From NCBI RefSeq assembly GCF_028401385.1, contig NZ_JAQOMR010000001.1:3702501-3766500 (forward strand): a stretch of 64,000 nt of DNA, written 5' to 3'. The notes under the pieces were generated by a model that worked only from the letters and a program-made list of their open reading frames with translations, searched no databases and was not told the origin of the DNA. The position numbers and the translations under genes were made by a program. Source of the DNA: Marinicella algicola (GTDB taxonomy: Bacteria > Pseudomonadota > Gammaproteobacteria > Xanthomonadales > Marinicellaceae). The stretch's first letter is position 1; every line of letters starts with the position of its first letter. Below, in pieces: positions 9,142 to 21,597 of this stretch.

Positions 9142-10604
9142 ATGCGTGCACAGCCGAAAGCCAGCCATTTCATCGATGGCGACTATGTCGAGGACAAGGC
9201 CGGCCAGACCTTTGAAAGCATTTATCCGGCCACCGGCGAGGTGATCGCGACGCTTCATGCGGCAACACCGGCGATCATCGAACGCGCTATGGCGGCCGCC
9301 GAACGCGCTCAGAAACAGTGGGCTGCCCTCCTTCCGGTCGAACGTGCCCGCGTGCTGCGCCGGGCATCCGACCTGATGCGTGAGCACAATGATGCACTGT
9401 CGGAACTCGAAACGCTGGACACAGGCAAGGCCATTCAGGAAACGCTCGTGGCTGACGCGGCATCGGGTGCGGACGCGCTTGAATGGTTTTCCGCGCAGGC
9501 CGCCGGCCTTTCCGGCGAGAGCGTGCCGCTCGGCGAAGGCTTTGCCTATACGCTGCGTGAACCGCTCGGCATCTGTGTCGGTATCGGCGCCTGGAACTAT
9601 CCGATCCAGATCGCCTCCTGGAAGGCCGCGCCGGCGCTTGCCTGCGGCAATGCCATGGTGTTCAAGCCGTCCGAAATGACGCCGCTCTCGGCACTGAAAC
9701 TGGCGGAAATTTTTATCGAGGCGGGAGCGCCGAAGGGGCTCTTCAACGTGGTCCAGGGCTTCGGAGACGTGGGCGCCGCCCTTGCCAGCCATCAAAAGAC
9801 CGCCAAGGTTTCGCTGACCGGTTCGGTCCCGACCGGCGGCAAGGTCTATGCCGCAGCGGCGTCGGGCATGCGCCACGCCACCATGGAGCTTGGCGGCAAG
9901 TCGCCGATGGTGGTGTTCGAGGATGCCGACATCGAAGACGCGATCGGCGGCGCCATGCTCGGCAACTTTTATTCCACCGGCCAGATCTGCTCAAACGGCA
10001 CACGGGTTTTGTGCAGAAATCCATTCTGGAGGCGTTCCTCACCCGGCTTGCAGAGCGCACGGCCACCATCCGCCTGGGCGATCCGCTGGATCCCGAAACC
10101 CATCTTGGGCCGCTGATTTCCGAGGCCCAGCGGGGCAAGGTTCTGGCCTATATCGCCTCAGGAAAAAGCGAGGGCGCGCGGCTCGTCACCGGCGGCGGTG
10201 TTCCAGATGGCCCGGCGTTTGCCGACGGTGCCTATATCGAGCCCACCGTGTTTGCCGATGTCACCGACGATATGACGATCGCGCGCGAGGAGATCTTCGG
10301 CCCGGTGATGAGCGTGCTTTCCTTCGACAGTGAGGACGAGGTGATTGACCGCGCCAACGGCACACCGTTCGGGCTGGCCGCCGGCGTGTTTACCCGTGAT
10401 CTCGCGCGCGGTCACCGCGTTGCAGGCCGTCTTCAGGCCGGTATCTGCTGGATCAATACCTATAATCTGACACCGGTGGAAATCCCCTTCGGTGGCGTCA
10501 AGCAATCCGGCTTCGGCCGCGAAAACGGTCGTGCAGCGATGGAATACTATTCGCAGACGAAAACCGTTCAGGTGGCGCTCGGCAGGGTCGACAGTCCCTA
10601 TTGA
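9142..10604 (+). CDS. betB: Betaine aldehyde dehydrogenase BetB (frameshifted)
   Basis: BetB oxidises betaine aldehyde to glycine betaine with NAD+. [15 protein letters not shown] near residue 150, the catalytic Glu in MELGGKSP and catalytic Cys in GQICSNGTR near residue 284 are all present. The frame breaks at the T4 run 10007-10010; one more T restores [12 protein letters not shown], giving about 487 residues. I chose ATG 9142 because GGAGAG precedes it and [15 protein letters not shown] matches the family start. It lies between betC and betA as expected in betICBA. Confidence 0.93.
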
Positions 10605-10615
10605 GCATCGCCGGT

Positions 10616-10638
10616 CGCCGGGGTGCGCTGCCCCGGCG
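10616..10638. repeat. GC-rich hairpin in betB-betA gap
   Basis: CGCCGGGG and CCCCGGCG form a perfect 8-bp stem with a 7-base loop, 11 bases after the betB stop. No T run follows. It could stabilise the upstream mRNA or reduce read-through into betA. Confidence 0.45.
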
Positions 10639-10767
10639 GAACGGTGCGGCAAGCGCTGGAGGAGGACAATTAAGGCCCGTGGGGCCAACCGGCCGGAGAG
10701 TATCTCCCGGCGGGTGAGAATGAAAATTGCCGGCCTCGCCGACAGATTAAAAGGTGAATGACACCCC

Positions 10768-12431
10768 ATGACTGAAGCAGATTTTGTCATCGTCGGTTCC
10801 GGATCGGCAGGCTCGGCACTGGCCGCGCGCCTCTCGGAAGACGGAAAGCACTCCGTGCTGGTGCTCGAATTCGGCGGAACCGATATCGGCCCGTTCATCC
10901 AGATGCCGGCAGCGCTCTCCTACCCGATGAACATGAAGCGTTACGACTGGGGTTTTGTCTCCGAACCGGAGCCGCATCTCGGCAACCGCCGGTTGGCAAC
11001 CCCGCGCGGCAAGGTGATTGGCGGCTCGTCATCAATCAACGGCATGGTCTATGTCCGTGGTCACGCCCGCGACTACGACCACTGGGCCGAAAGCGGCGCC
11101 ACCGGCTGGGGTTATGCGGATGTGCTGCCCTATTACAAGCGCATGGAACACTGGCACGAGGGCGGCCATGGCGGCGACCCGGCCTGGCGCGGCAAGGACG
11201 GCCCGCTGCATGTGACGCGAGGCCCGCGCCAGAACCCGCTGTTCCATGCCTTTGTCGAGGCGGGAAAACAAGCAGGCTTCGAGACGACGGGCGATTATAA
11301 CGGCGAGAAGCAGGAAGGCTTCGGACCGATGGAGCAGACGGTGTGGAAGGGACGGCGCTGGTCTGCGGCCAACGCCTATCTCAAACCAGCGCTGAAAAGA
11401 CAAAATCTCGACCTGATCCGCTGCCTTGCCCGCAAGGTGATCATCGAGGATGGCCGCGCGGTCGGCGTCGAGGTGGAGCGTGGCGGCGTGGTCGAGACCA
11501 TCCGTGCCCGGCGCGAGGTCATTCTCGCGGCCTCTTCGATCAACACGCCGAAAATTCTGCTTCTCTCCGGTATCGGGCCTGCAGCGGAGCTTGCCGAACA
11601 CGACATTCCCGTCGTCGCCGATCGCCCCGGTGTCGGCAAGAACCTGCAGGACCATCTGGAGGTCTATATCCAGCAGGCGAGCACCCAGCCGATCACGCTC
11701 TACAAGCACTGGAACATCTTCGGTAAAGGGCTGGCGGGCGCGCAGTGGCTGTTCTTCAAGAACGGCATCGGCGCGTCCAACCAGTTCGAAAGCGCCGCCT
11801 TCGTGCGTTCCCGGCCCGGCGTCGACTATCCCGATATCCAGTATCACTTCCTGCCGATGGCGGTGCGCTATGACGGCACAGCGCCGGCGGAAGGCCACGG
11901 CTTTCAGGCCCATGTCGGGCCGATGCGCTCGCCCTCGCGCGGGAAGTGACGCTGACGGGCAATGATCCGAAGGACGCCCCGAAGATCGTGTTCAACTATA
12001 TGAGCCATGAAAAGGACTGGGAAGATTTCCGCCATTGCGTTCGGCTGACGCGCGAAATCTTCGCGCAACCCGCTTTCGATCCCTATCGCGGCAAGGAAAT
12101 TCAGCCGGGCAGCGATGTCGAAAGCGATGACGAGATCGACGGTTTCATCCGCGAACACGCCGAAAGCGCTTACCATCCTTGCGGCACCGCGAAGATGGGC
12201 CGTGCCGATGACAAGATGGCGGTGGTCGATCCCGAATGCCGGGTGATCGGTGTCGAGGGCCTCAGGGTTGCCGACAGCTCGGTGTTTCCACGCATCACCA
12301 ACGGCAATCTCAACGCACCGTCTATCATGGTTGGCGAAAAGGCCAGCGATCACATCCTCGGCCACCAGCCACTGGCGCCGGAAAACGCGGTTCCGTGGTC
12401 AAATCCGCGCTGGCAAACCTCCGACCGCTGA
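10768..12431 (+). CDS. betA: Choline dehydrogenase BetA (frameshifted)
   Basis: BetA is a membrane-associated FAD enzyme of the GMC family that oxidises choline to betaine aldehyde. The ADP-binding motif [11 protein letters not shown] starts at residue 8. GMC signatures are at [14 protein letters not shown] near residue 90 and in the [16 protein letters not shown] region near 260. The active-site His lies in [11 protein letters not shown] near residue 465. The frame breaks at the G3 run 11941-11943; one more G joins [16 protein letters not shown] and gives about 554 residues. It is the last gene of betICBA and is followed by a strong terminator. Confidence 0.93.
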
Positions 12432-12489
12432 GGCACCGCCGAATGCAAAGCTCCCGAATTAAAGCGGGCAGGCCCACCAGGAAACAAAA

Positions 12490-12514
12490 ACCCGGCCGCA
12501 AAGCCGGGTCTTTT
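12490..12514. terminator. Intrinsic terminator between betA and secB
   Basis: Stem ACCCGGC/GCCGGGT with loop CGCAAA is followed by CTTTT on the plus strand and preceded by AAAAA, giving a T run on the minus strand too. It can serve both convergent genes betA and secB. Confidence 0.85.
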
Positions 12515-12534
12515 ATACGTAATGAGCGTGCGGC

Positions 12535-13016
12535 TCAGTTGGCCGGCTGCTGCACCTTGGCGCGGGCCTGCTCCTCGGCCATACGCTTCTGGAACATCTG
12601 CGCAAAATCGATCGGGTCCACCAGAAGCGGCGGGAAGCCGCCATTGCGGGTGGCATCGGCCACGATCTGACGGGCAAACGGGAACAGCAGGCGCGGGCAT
12701 TCGATGAACAGCATCGGCAGCACGTGTTCCTTGGGGAAGTTCGCGACCCGGAAGACGCCGCCATAGACCAGTTCGCACAGGAACACAGCCTTGTCCTTGG
12801 ACTTGGCTTCGGCCTTCAGCGAAAGCAGAACATCGTAATTGTCTTCGCCAAGCGGATTGGCGTTGACGTTGACACTGATGTTGATGTTCGGCTGGCCATC
12901 ACGCTTCTGCAGCGAAGCCGGAGCACCGGGATTTTCAAAGGAGAGATCCTTGATGTACTGAGTGAGAATGCTCAGCGAAGGGCTTTCCTTCTTTCCGCAC
13001 CGTTTTCCTCTGCCAT
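12535..13016 (-). CDS. secB: Protein-export chaperone SecB (frameshifted near start)
   Basis: SecB is a cytosolic tetramer that keeps preproteins unfolded and passes them to SecA. The frame from ATG 13016 reads MAEENGAE and then breaks. Adding one A to the A3 run (T 12992-12994 on +) gives [20 protein letters not shown]. The rest ([42 protein letters not shown]) is SecB throughout, about 160 residues as expected. Rhizobiales genomes usually have secB near fxsA and the Tim44-like gene, as here. An essential-type gene being broken supports a sequencing error. Confidence 0.93.
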
Positions 13017-13152
13017 TTCGCGTCCTTTCGAGTGATCAATTTGGATTGCCAGTTAGCACTTAGGGCGCGCGCGCACAACCCTTGGCAGGTGTTGCAACGC
13101 CCGCAGCGCAGGGTGAGACGCCGACAGTCGCATGTCGAAGAGACTGAAACGG

Positions 13153-13707
13153 CTACCGGTCCTTGTCGTTCCGCTTGTCGTCATCGGAGCGGTCATCATC
13201 CAGCCGGTCGCGCTCGGCCCAAGGCGAATTGGCGTCAGGGGAACCGGAGGAGAAGTCTTCGGAATCGAGATCGACCACGGTTGCGCCCCTGCCGCCCGGC
13301 GGCCGTCGCGACCCGCCCGGACCGGCTCCCGACCGGAAGAAGGAAGAACCCTGGGATACAACCACCATATTCTTGCTGATCCGCCGCCAGACGAAGTCCC
13401 GGAACGGCGGTATGAACAGCAGAAAGCCGAGGATGTCGGTCACAAAGCCCGGAATCAGCAACAGGATGCCCGCCAGCACGATCATCGCGCCATGCACCAG
13501 CTCCCGTCCGGGATCGCCACCGTCACGCACATCGGTGTTGAGCCGCTGCATCACGCCGAAGCCCTGAACACGCAGCAAAATCGCGCCGATGATGGCTGTG
13601 AGGATAATCAAACCGAGTGTCGGAAACAGCCCGATGGCACGGCCAACAACGATGAAACCGGCGATCTCAACAAAAGGAAAGAGGATGATGGCAATCAGAA
13701 GCGGCAA
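13153..13707 (-). CDS. fxsA: FxsA family membrane protein
   Basis: This 184-residue protein has about four hydrophobic segments in its first 110 residues, with the FxsA motifs IILFPFVEIAGF near the start and IPGFVTDILGFLLFIPPFR near 85-105. The last 60 residues are hydrophilic, rich in Gly, Arg and Asp, and end DDDKRNDKDR. In E. coli, FxsA affects exclusion of phage T7 by the F plasmid, but its normal role is unknown. It lies between secB and the divergent Tim44-like gene, a common rhizobial arrangement. Confidence 0.85.
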   Translation of the reverse strand: MPLLIAIILFPFVEIAGFIVVGRAIGLFPTLGLIILTAIIGAILLRVQGFGVMQRLNTDVRDGGDPGRELVHGAMIVLAGILLLIPGFVTDILGFLLFIPPFRDFVWRRISKNMVVVSQGSSFFRSGAGPGGSRRPPGGRGATVVDLDSEDFSSGSPDANSPWAERDRLDDDRSDDDKRNDKDR

Positions 13708-13830
13708 AACGGTTTCCTGTTCGGTTCGTCTTTCGTTATGATCATGACGAAATGAACGTCTTCATTCGAAGTGTTACATTTGAATCATGGCCCTGTGAAG
13801 TCTATATGGGGGTGGGAAACAACAGGGAAA

Positions 13831-14549
13831 ATGGCGGTTAACACCAAAATGGGCACAAGTGATCTGATTACACTCTTCTTTCTGATTGCCGCGGTGGTGA
13901 TTTTTTCCAGCTCCGCAACGTTCTGGGCCGCCGCACGGGCAACGAGAAGCCGCGCTATGAGCAGACCCCGGTTCGCTCGCGTACCGACGCGACCGAGGCC
14001 GTCGGCGAAAAGGGCAATGTGATTACGCTGCCTGGCGCCGAAAAGGATCAGAAGGCTGCCCGCATGGCCGCCATCGACAAAATTTCGCCGGAGGGGACCG
14101 CAGTAAACACAGGCCTCCGCGAGATCGTTGAAGCCGATCCGCAGTTCGAGCCCGATACCTTCCTCAAGGGCGCAGGCGCGGCCTATGAAATGATCGTGAT
14201 GGCGTTTGCCGAAGGCGACCGGCGCACACTGAAGGACCTCCTTTCCAAGGAGGTCTATGAGGGCTTCAATGCCGCTCTCAGCGAGCGCGAGGCAAGCGGC
14301 GAAACCGTCAAGGCGAATTTCGTCGGTATCGAAAAAGCCGAGATCACCGAGGTGGACGTTGAAAATACGGAGGCCCGGATCACACTCAGGATTGTCAGCC
14401 AGATGATTTCCGCGACCTATGATACGGACGGCGGCGTTGTTGAAGGCGATGCCGAGCAGATTGCCGAGGTTCGCGATCTCTGGACATTCGCACGCGATAC
14501 GCGCTCGCGGGATCCGAACTGGAAGCTGATCGCCACGGCTTCCGAATAG
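13831..14549 (+). CDS. Tim44-like domain protein (frameshifted)
   Basis: One N-terminal hydrophobic segment (DLITLFFLIAAVVIF) anchors the protein. The C-terminal Tim44-like domain runs from about residue 85 (FLKGAGAAYEMIVMAFAEGD) to the end (LWTFARDTRSRDPNWKLI). The frame breaks at the T6 run 13901-13906; one more T gives VVIFFQLRNVLGRRTGNEKP, the conserved start of this family. Start is uncertain: ATG 13831 has AGGG close by, and ATG 13849 gives the more usual MGTSDLITLFF. Mitochondrial Tim44 tethers Hsp70 at the import pore; the bacterial role is unproven but membrane-linked. Confidence 0.8.
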
Positions 14550-14569
14550 CGGTTAGCCTCTGTGGTATG

Positions 14570-14596
14570 AAGCGGCGTTCAGACGCCGCTTCTTTT
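14570..14596 (+). terminator. Intrinsic terminator after Tim44-like gene
   Basis: Perfect 8-bp stem AAGCGGCG/CGCCGCTT, loop TTCAGA, followed by CTTTTG, 20 bases after the stop codon. Confidence 0.8.
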
Positions 14597-14615
14597 GTCG
14601 GGAGTTTCTTTCAAG

Positions 14616-15209
14616 ATGAGCCGCCGGAAGCTCTCGTCAGAAGAGCGGGAATTGTGGAACAAGGTCGCGCGTACGGCACGGCCGTTGCCAGGCAAAAAGC
14701 TGGAAAAACACTCGGCAAATCCGGAAAGTTTTCCCGACCTGATGAATGGCATTGCCGCAGAAGGCAAAAAGGCGGACACAGGAAAGACCAGCGTCTCGCC
14801 GCTGGCATTGCCGAAAAAGCTGGCGCAGGATCAGGCCCGAAAGCACCATCCGCTCGAGCGGCCCATCAAGCGCAAGCTGGCAAGCGGACGGCTGTCGATC
14901 GACGCCAGGGTCGATCTGCACGGCCTGTTTCAGGACGAGGCGCATGCCCTGCTTCTGGCATTTCTGCACCGCGCACATGCCAGGGGGCACCGGCATATTC
15001 TGGTGATCACCGGCAAGGGCGGATCGATCGGCAGCGACGGGGTTTTGAAACGGGCGGTGCCTATGTGGTTTTCGCTGCCGGACTTCAGGCCGCTGATTTC
15101 TTCCTATGAAACGGCGGCCCGCCAGCATGGCGGCGAGGGCGCGCTTTATGTGCGGCTTGCCCGGAGAAAGGGACATGAGCATGACTCCGTTCGGAGAGGC
15201 CGTTCGTGA
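14616..15209 (+). CDS. Smr/MutS2-type domain protein
   Basis: The protein of about 197 residues has a basic N-terminus (MSRRKLSSEERELWNKVART) and a C-terminal Smr domain. Smr motifs are ARVDLHGLFQDEAHALL near residue 105 and ILVITGKGG near residue 135 (the TGxG loop), ending EGALYVRLARR. Smr domains act as small nucleases or in nucleic-acid binding. ATG 14616 is chosen over the TTG at 14595 because homologues start MSRRK-like and GGGAG lies upstream. The 3' end overlaps the XRE gene by 35 bp; an indel near the end could have lengthened it. Confidence 0.8.
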   Translation: MSRRKLSSEERELWNKVARTARPLPGKKLEKHSANPESFPDLMNGIAAEGKKADTGKTSVSPLALPKKLAQDQARKHHPLERPIKRKLASGRLSIDARVDLHGLFQDEAHALLLAFLHRAHARGHRHILVITGKGGSIGSDGVLKRAVPMWFSLPDFRPLISSYETAARQHGGEGALYVRLARRKGHEHDSVRRGRS

Positions 15210-15542
15210 ACTGAGGGCGCGGCGCGGCGTTTCGCAGAAACAGATGGCCGAGGCCATCGGCGTGTCAGCCGCCTATCTCTCCGCGCTTGAACACGGGCGA
15301 CGCGGCAAGCCGAGTTTCGACTTCCTTCAGCGCGTTGCCGGCTATTTCCATATTATCTGGGACGATGCCGAGGCGTTGTTTGCCATTGCCGATCAGTCCG
15401 ATCCTCGCGTGGTGGTCGATACAGCCGGGCTTTCCCCGCCCATACCGCCTTTGCCAACAGGCTTTCGCGCATCATCGGCCAGCTCGATGAAGAAGCACTC
15501 GGAGAACTTGATCTGCTGATTGACCGGAAACTTGCGCGCTGA
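15175..15542 (+). CDS. XRE family transcriptional regulator (frameshifted near end)
   Basis: The protein has about 122 residues. The HTH_3 domain spans residues 6-65, with VSQKQMAEAIGVSAAYLSALEHGRRGKPS as the helix-turn-helix (quoted in part). The frame breaks at the C4 run 15434-15437. One more C continues as SPAHTAFANRLSRIIGQLDE and ends at TGA 15540 in place of an early stop. It is probably co-transcribed with the Smr gene, whose end it overlaps. Target genes are unknown; small XRE proteins upstream of gyrB are common in rhizobia. Confidence 0.8.
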
Positions 15543-16305
15543 CCCCGAAAAATGACGATTCTCACGGAGTTTGAGGGAGATCAAAGAACAATGCAGTCTG
15601 GATTACTAATCTGAAAATGCATTCGGGACCTCAATACGGCTTCTGGCCAAGAGGTTCACTGCATCCGGCCCTGCAAGTCGTGTACGGGGTCCCGATTGCG
15701 AAAACCGTTTCCCACCGGAGAGCGCCTCCCAAACGCCAGATATTCCATGGAGAAGGACATGGCCCCCACGGCCGCCCATTCCAATCGTGTACGTAGTACA
15801 ACCGCCACATCCCCTCGACCAACCAGATCATTCGTGACAGCTATCTCTACCTTCATTGGAACGGCATCCTGACCCATGACAGGGCCGAACACGAGATGGC
15901 GACCTTTGCCGATGCCGCGCTGATCGAGCCGAATGAACGCTGGGGCCGTCGCAAGGCGGGCTGATCTCGCCCTTCCTTGCCGATTTTTCAGGTCGATCCG
16001 CATTTTCGAGGCGGCGCTCCCGGCGGGGCGCCGCCTGCATTTTTCAGGGTTGGTATCGCGCACCCGCAACCGGTCCATCACGGACGGTTACCCGCTGATT
16101 TTCAAGCGCGAGATCGATGGCTTCCGGTGTCGGCATGCCCCGCCATTGAAACAGGCTAGGTTTATCCCCAATTTGACTGTAAAAGGGGCCGTAGTGATTT
16201 GAGCGGAAACGGCTTTTCCCCTAAGCTTTGCGCTTGAAAAAGCAGTGATTCGGTGGCGTTTTACGTAACCTGCCGCACCCCTGACAAATTCGGAAAGACC
16301 TGTTG
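15543..16305. other. Region before gyrB without a clear gene; possible broken ORF
   Basis: No intact recognisable gene is seen in this 760-bp stretch. A plus-frame segment ending at TGA 15961-15963 reads NQIIRDSYLYLHWNGILTHD and continues EHEMATFADAALIEPNERWG. It looks protein-like but has an in-frame stop (TAG near 15801) and no recognised family. A 59-codon frame from ATG 15616 lies just before it and an indel could join them. The last 100 bp are AT-richer and must hold the gyrB promoter. Confidence 0.35.
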
Positions 16306-18742
<2,437 letters not shown>

Positions 18743-18791
18743 CCGGCGCGGCTGTGCCATGCGGCAAGGCGGGCTCATTTCCGCTCTGAGA

Positions 18792-18822
18792 CGTCATCCC
18801 CGGGTTTGTCCCGAGGATGACG
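18792..18822. repeat. Palindromic intergenic element between gyrB and the hutU-like gene
   Basis: CGTCATCC and GGATGACG flank an inner stem CGGG/CCCG with loop TTTGT, one mismatched pair between. The 31-bp palindrome lies 50 bp after gyrB, between convergent genes. 'GTCATCCC..GGGATGAC' palindromes are a common dispersed intergenic unit in alphaproteobacteria. Here it could end transcription from both sides. Confidence 0.6.
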
Positions 18823-18834
18823 CAAATGTCGGGC

Positions 18835-20497
18835 TTAGACTTCCAGCGGCAGATGGCCGACATCACCGCGCTTTGCAGCATCTTCGGCCGCCTCATACCC
18901 TGCATCGGCATAACGGATAATCCCCAGCGACGTATCGTTGGTGAGCGCGTGTTCCAGCCGTTCCGCGCCATCGGCCGTGCCGTCGGCGATGATGGTGACG
19001 CCGGCACTGGTCATGTAACCGGCATAGCCGCCGCCGCCGGAATGGATGACGACCAGATCGGCCATCGAGGCGCACATCGTCATGGCGTTGATCAGCGGCC
19101 AGTCGGCAATCGCGTCCGATCCGTCCTTCATGTTCTCCGTCATGATGTTGGGATGCGCCATGGCTCCGGCATCAAGATGATCGCGGGAAAATGCGACCGG
19201 TCCCTTGAGCTCGCCGTTTTCGACCAGTTCATTGACCGCCACAGCAAGTCTGGTGCGCTCGCCATGACCGAGCCAGGCGATGCGGGCCGGCAGGCCCTCG
19301 AACGGTACGTTTTCGCGCGCCAAACGGATCCAGTTGGTGACGATGAAATTATCCGGAAACATCGCCAGAACCAGATCATCGATGCGGGCGATATCGCTTT
19401 CCTCCCCGACAGCGCCATCCAGCGGAACGGGCCGATCGCTTCGGCAAACAGCGGCCTGAGATAGGCCTCGGTGAAGATCGGAATATCGAAGGCATTGGCA
19501 ACGCCGCCTTCGCGCGCCTGGGTACGAATCAGATTGCCATTGTCAAACACTTCCGCACCGTTTTGCTGGAATGTCAGCATCGCTCGCACATGCTCGGCAA
19601 CCGAGGCACGGCTTGCGGCCATCAGCTGAGCCGGGCCTTCCTCGCGAAGGCGCTTCACCTCCGCAAGGCTCATGCCCTTCGGCACATAGCCATAGACAAG
19701 GTCGTGGGCCGAGGTCTGGTCGGTGACGATATCGGGCGTGATCCCGCGCCGGACAATCTCGGGATAGATATCGGCGGCATTGCCGACAAGCCCGACCGAA
19801 ATCGCCTTTTTGGCGGCAACCGCCTCGTCGATCATCGCAAGTGCTGAATCGAGATCGGGCGCGATCGCGTCGAGAAAGCCGATCTCGTGACGTTTTTGGC
19901 GCGCTCATCATCGATATCGACCACCAGGATGGCGGCACCGGCCATGCGGCCGGCGAGCGGTTGCGCGCCGCCCATGCCGCCGAGTCCTGCAGTCAGGATG
20001 AAGCGGCCGGCCAGCGAACCGTCAAAACGCTTTTCGGCGATCCGCATGAAGATTTCGTAGGTGCCCTGAATGACGCCCTGCGAACCGATATACTGCCAGG
20101 CGCCGGCCGTCAGTCCACCCCAGCAGATCAGGCCCTTGCGTTCCAGCTCGTAGAAGACTTCGGCCTTTGCCCACTGGCCGACGATATTGCAGTTCGCCAT
20201 GATCACCAGCGGGGCTTTTGCATGGGTCTTCAACAGGCCGACCGGCTTGCCGGACTGGATGATCAGCGTCTGGTTCTCGTCCATCTCGAGAAGCGTCTTC
20301 ACGATCATGGCATGTGAGGGCCAGTTGCGCGCGGCCTTGCCAAGGGCGGCATAGACCACGAGGTTGTCCGGGTCTTCGCCAACGGAAAGCACATTTTCCA
20401 TCAGACGCAGCAGAGCTTCCTGCCGCCAGCCTTTGGCGCGGATTTCAGGCCCGCCGGGGATCGGAAAACGCGGGTGGCGCGGATTGTCTTTCGGCAT
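18835..20497 (-). CDS. Urocanase-family enzyme, probable thiourocanate hydratase (two frameshifts)
   Basis: The repaired protein has 554 residues, full length for the urocanase family. The NAD+-binding glycine stretch TAGLGGMGGAQPL is near residue 160. The urocanase signature FQGLPxRICW reads FEGLPARIAW, so the catalytic Cys (Cys410 in Pseudomonas HutU) is Ala at about residue 408. Later VCDGT is replaced by IADGT and the GYSQH stretch by GYMTS. This argues against histidine-derived urocanate as substrate. The frame is repaired by one G at the C4 run 19404-19407 and one A at the T5 run 19893-19897 (both on + strand numbering). AGGAGG precedes ATG 20497. Last gene of the ergothioneine-type operon. 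Inference: hydrates thiourocanate to the thiohydantoin propionate. Confidence 0.75.
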
Positions 20498-20507
20498 GTT
20501 TTCCTCC

Positions 20508-21596
20508 TCAGGCCAGCGCGTAATCGGCAATCGAAATGCCGAGCGCCTTTTCCACCACCGGATAGACCGCCGGGTCCTTCACGCTGGAAGACAGCGGAAT
20601 AACCGTCTTCGGCACATGCAGCACAAAGATCGTCATGCCCTCTTCAAGTTGGCCGACGCTCAAGGGCTCGCCGTCTTCCGAAAGCGTGGTGATCACGTCG
20701 GGAAAGGTTGCAAGCCGCGTCTCGCCCACATCCTCCACGGCCATATATTCGTTCATCACATGCAGCAGCATTGCCTTGTCGCCGGAACCCACCGTCACCG
20801 TGCCGACATCGAAGGCCTCATTGGTGTAGATAACGGCCTTTTTCGTCACCTTGCCCTCGGTCAGGATTGCACCATTGGTGGTTTTGACGATGGCGTCGAT
20901 GACGGCCGAACCGCTCTTTTTCTCCGCCGCGATGATGGCTTCACCGAGTGCGAGCGCCATGGAAATGCCGCCGAGTGCGGCATTGGCTTTCACGTAAGAT
21001 GCGCGCAGCGGATTGCGGCACGACGCGATAAAGCCGCCGGACTGGTCGGCAGCGGTTCGAAGCACCGGCGAGATCTTCGCCGTCGCACCCTTGACCACCA
21101 GTTCGATATAGCGGTTTTCGGCGCGATTGCCGCCAACGGCGGTCTGAATCATCTGCTCCGGCGAACTTGCCATGCCGATTGCGCCCATATCACCGGTCGG
21201 ATGGGCGCGGATATCACCGACGGCATCGACCACCTTGGTACCGAGCACGGCGGATGGCAGCCAGCCGTTGAGCGTCGAGGATTTGCCGTTCTGGCCGACG
21301 ATCAGGCCGGAAAGCCGTTCGCCAAGCGCCTCCTGCAGCAGCTCTGCCGCCTTGATGTAGTCGATGCCCTGCATCTCCCAGGGCGTCGTCGAGGCCGGCG
21401 CGCCGATGGCAGCAGCCGTTGCCACCCAGTCATTGTCGGAAAGCTCTTCCACCGAGACCAGTTCCGGCTTGCCGACATTGACGGCGGCATAGCCCAGCAT
21501 ACGGCCGTGATCGGCCCAACCACCGCCACCGGCGGCATAAACCGAGCCACCCTTGACGGCGGGCTCCACATCTTTGGTCGTCAGGATACGGCCCAT
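20508..21596 (-). CDS. DUF917 protein, probable thiohydantoin desulfurase
   Basis: The 362-residue protein belongs to the DUF917 family (Pfam PF06032, to my knowledge now named S-methyl thiohydantoin desulfurase). The N-terminal domain shows VYAAGGGGWADHGRML near residue 20 and ELSDNDWVATAAAIGAP near 50-65. The C-terminal beta-rich domain ends ALGISIADYALA. The gene lies 1 bp from the carbamoylase gene and 10 bp from the hutU-like gene, so it is tightly in the operon. In ergothioneine breakdown this enzyme replaces the thiohydantoin sulfur with oxygen, giving hydantoin-5-propionate and sulfide. The role here is inferred from family and context. Confidence 0.75.
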   Translation of the reverse strand: MGRILTTKDVEPAVKGGSVYAAGGGGWADHGRMLGYAAVNVGKPELVSVEELSDNDWVATAAAIGAPASTTPWEMQGIDYIKAAELLQEALGERLSGLIVGQNGKSSTLNGWLPSAVLGTKVVDAVGDIRAHPTGDMGAIGMASSPEQMIQTAVGGNRAENRYIELVVKGATAKISPVLRTAADQSGGFIASCRNPLRASYVKANAALGGISMALALGEAIIAAEKKSGSAVIDAIVKTTNGAILTEGKVTKKAVIYTNEAFDVGTVTVGSGDKAMLLHVMNEYMAVEDVGETRLATFPDVITTLSEDGEPLSVGQLEEGMTIFVLHVPKTVIPLSSSVKDPAVYPVVEKALGISIADYALA

Positions 21597-21597
21597 C

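Noticed and set aside
7576..12431. betC, betB and betA as pseudogenes
   Set aside because: Each is restored by one or two single-base additions in homopolymers with all catalytic residues kept; decay would give varied lesions.
15656..16081. 141-residue minus-strand ORF before gyrB
   Set aside because: Arg-rich, low-complexity translation typical of an antisense frame in GC-rich DNA.
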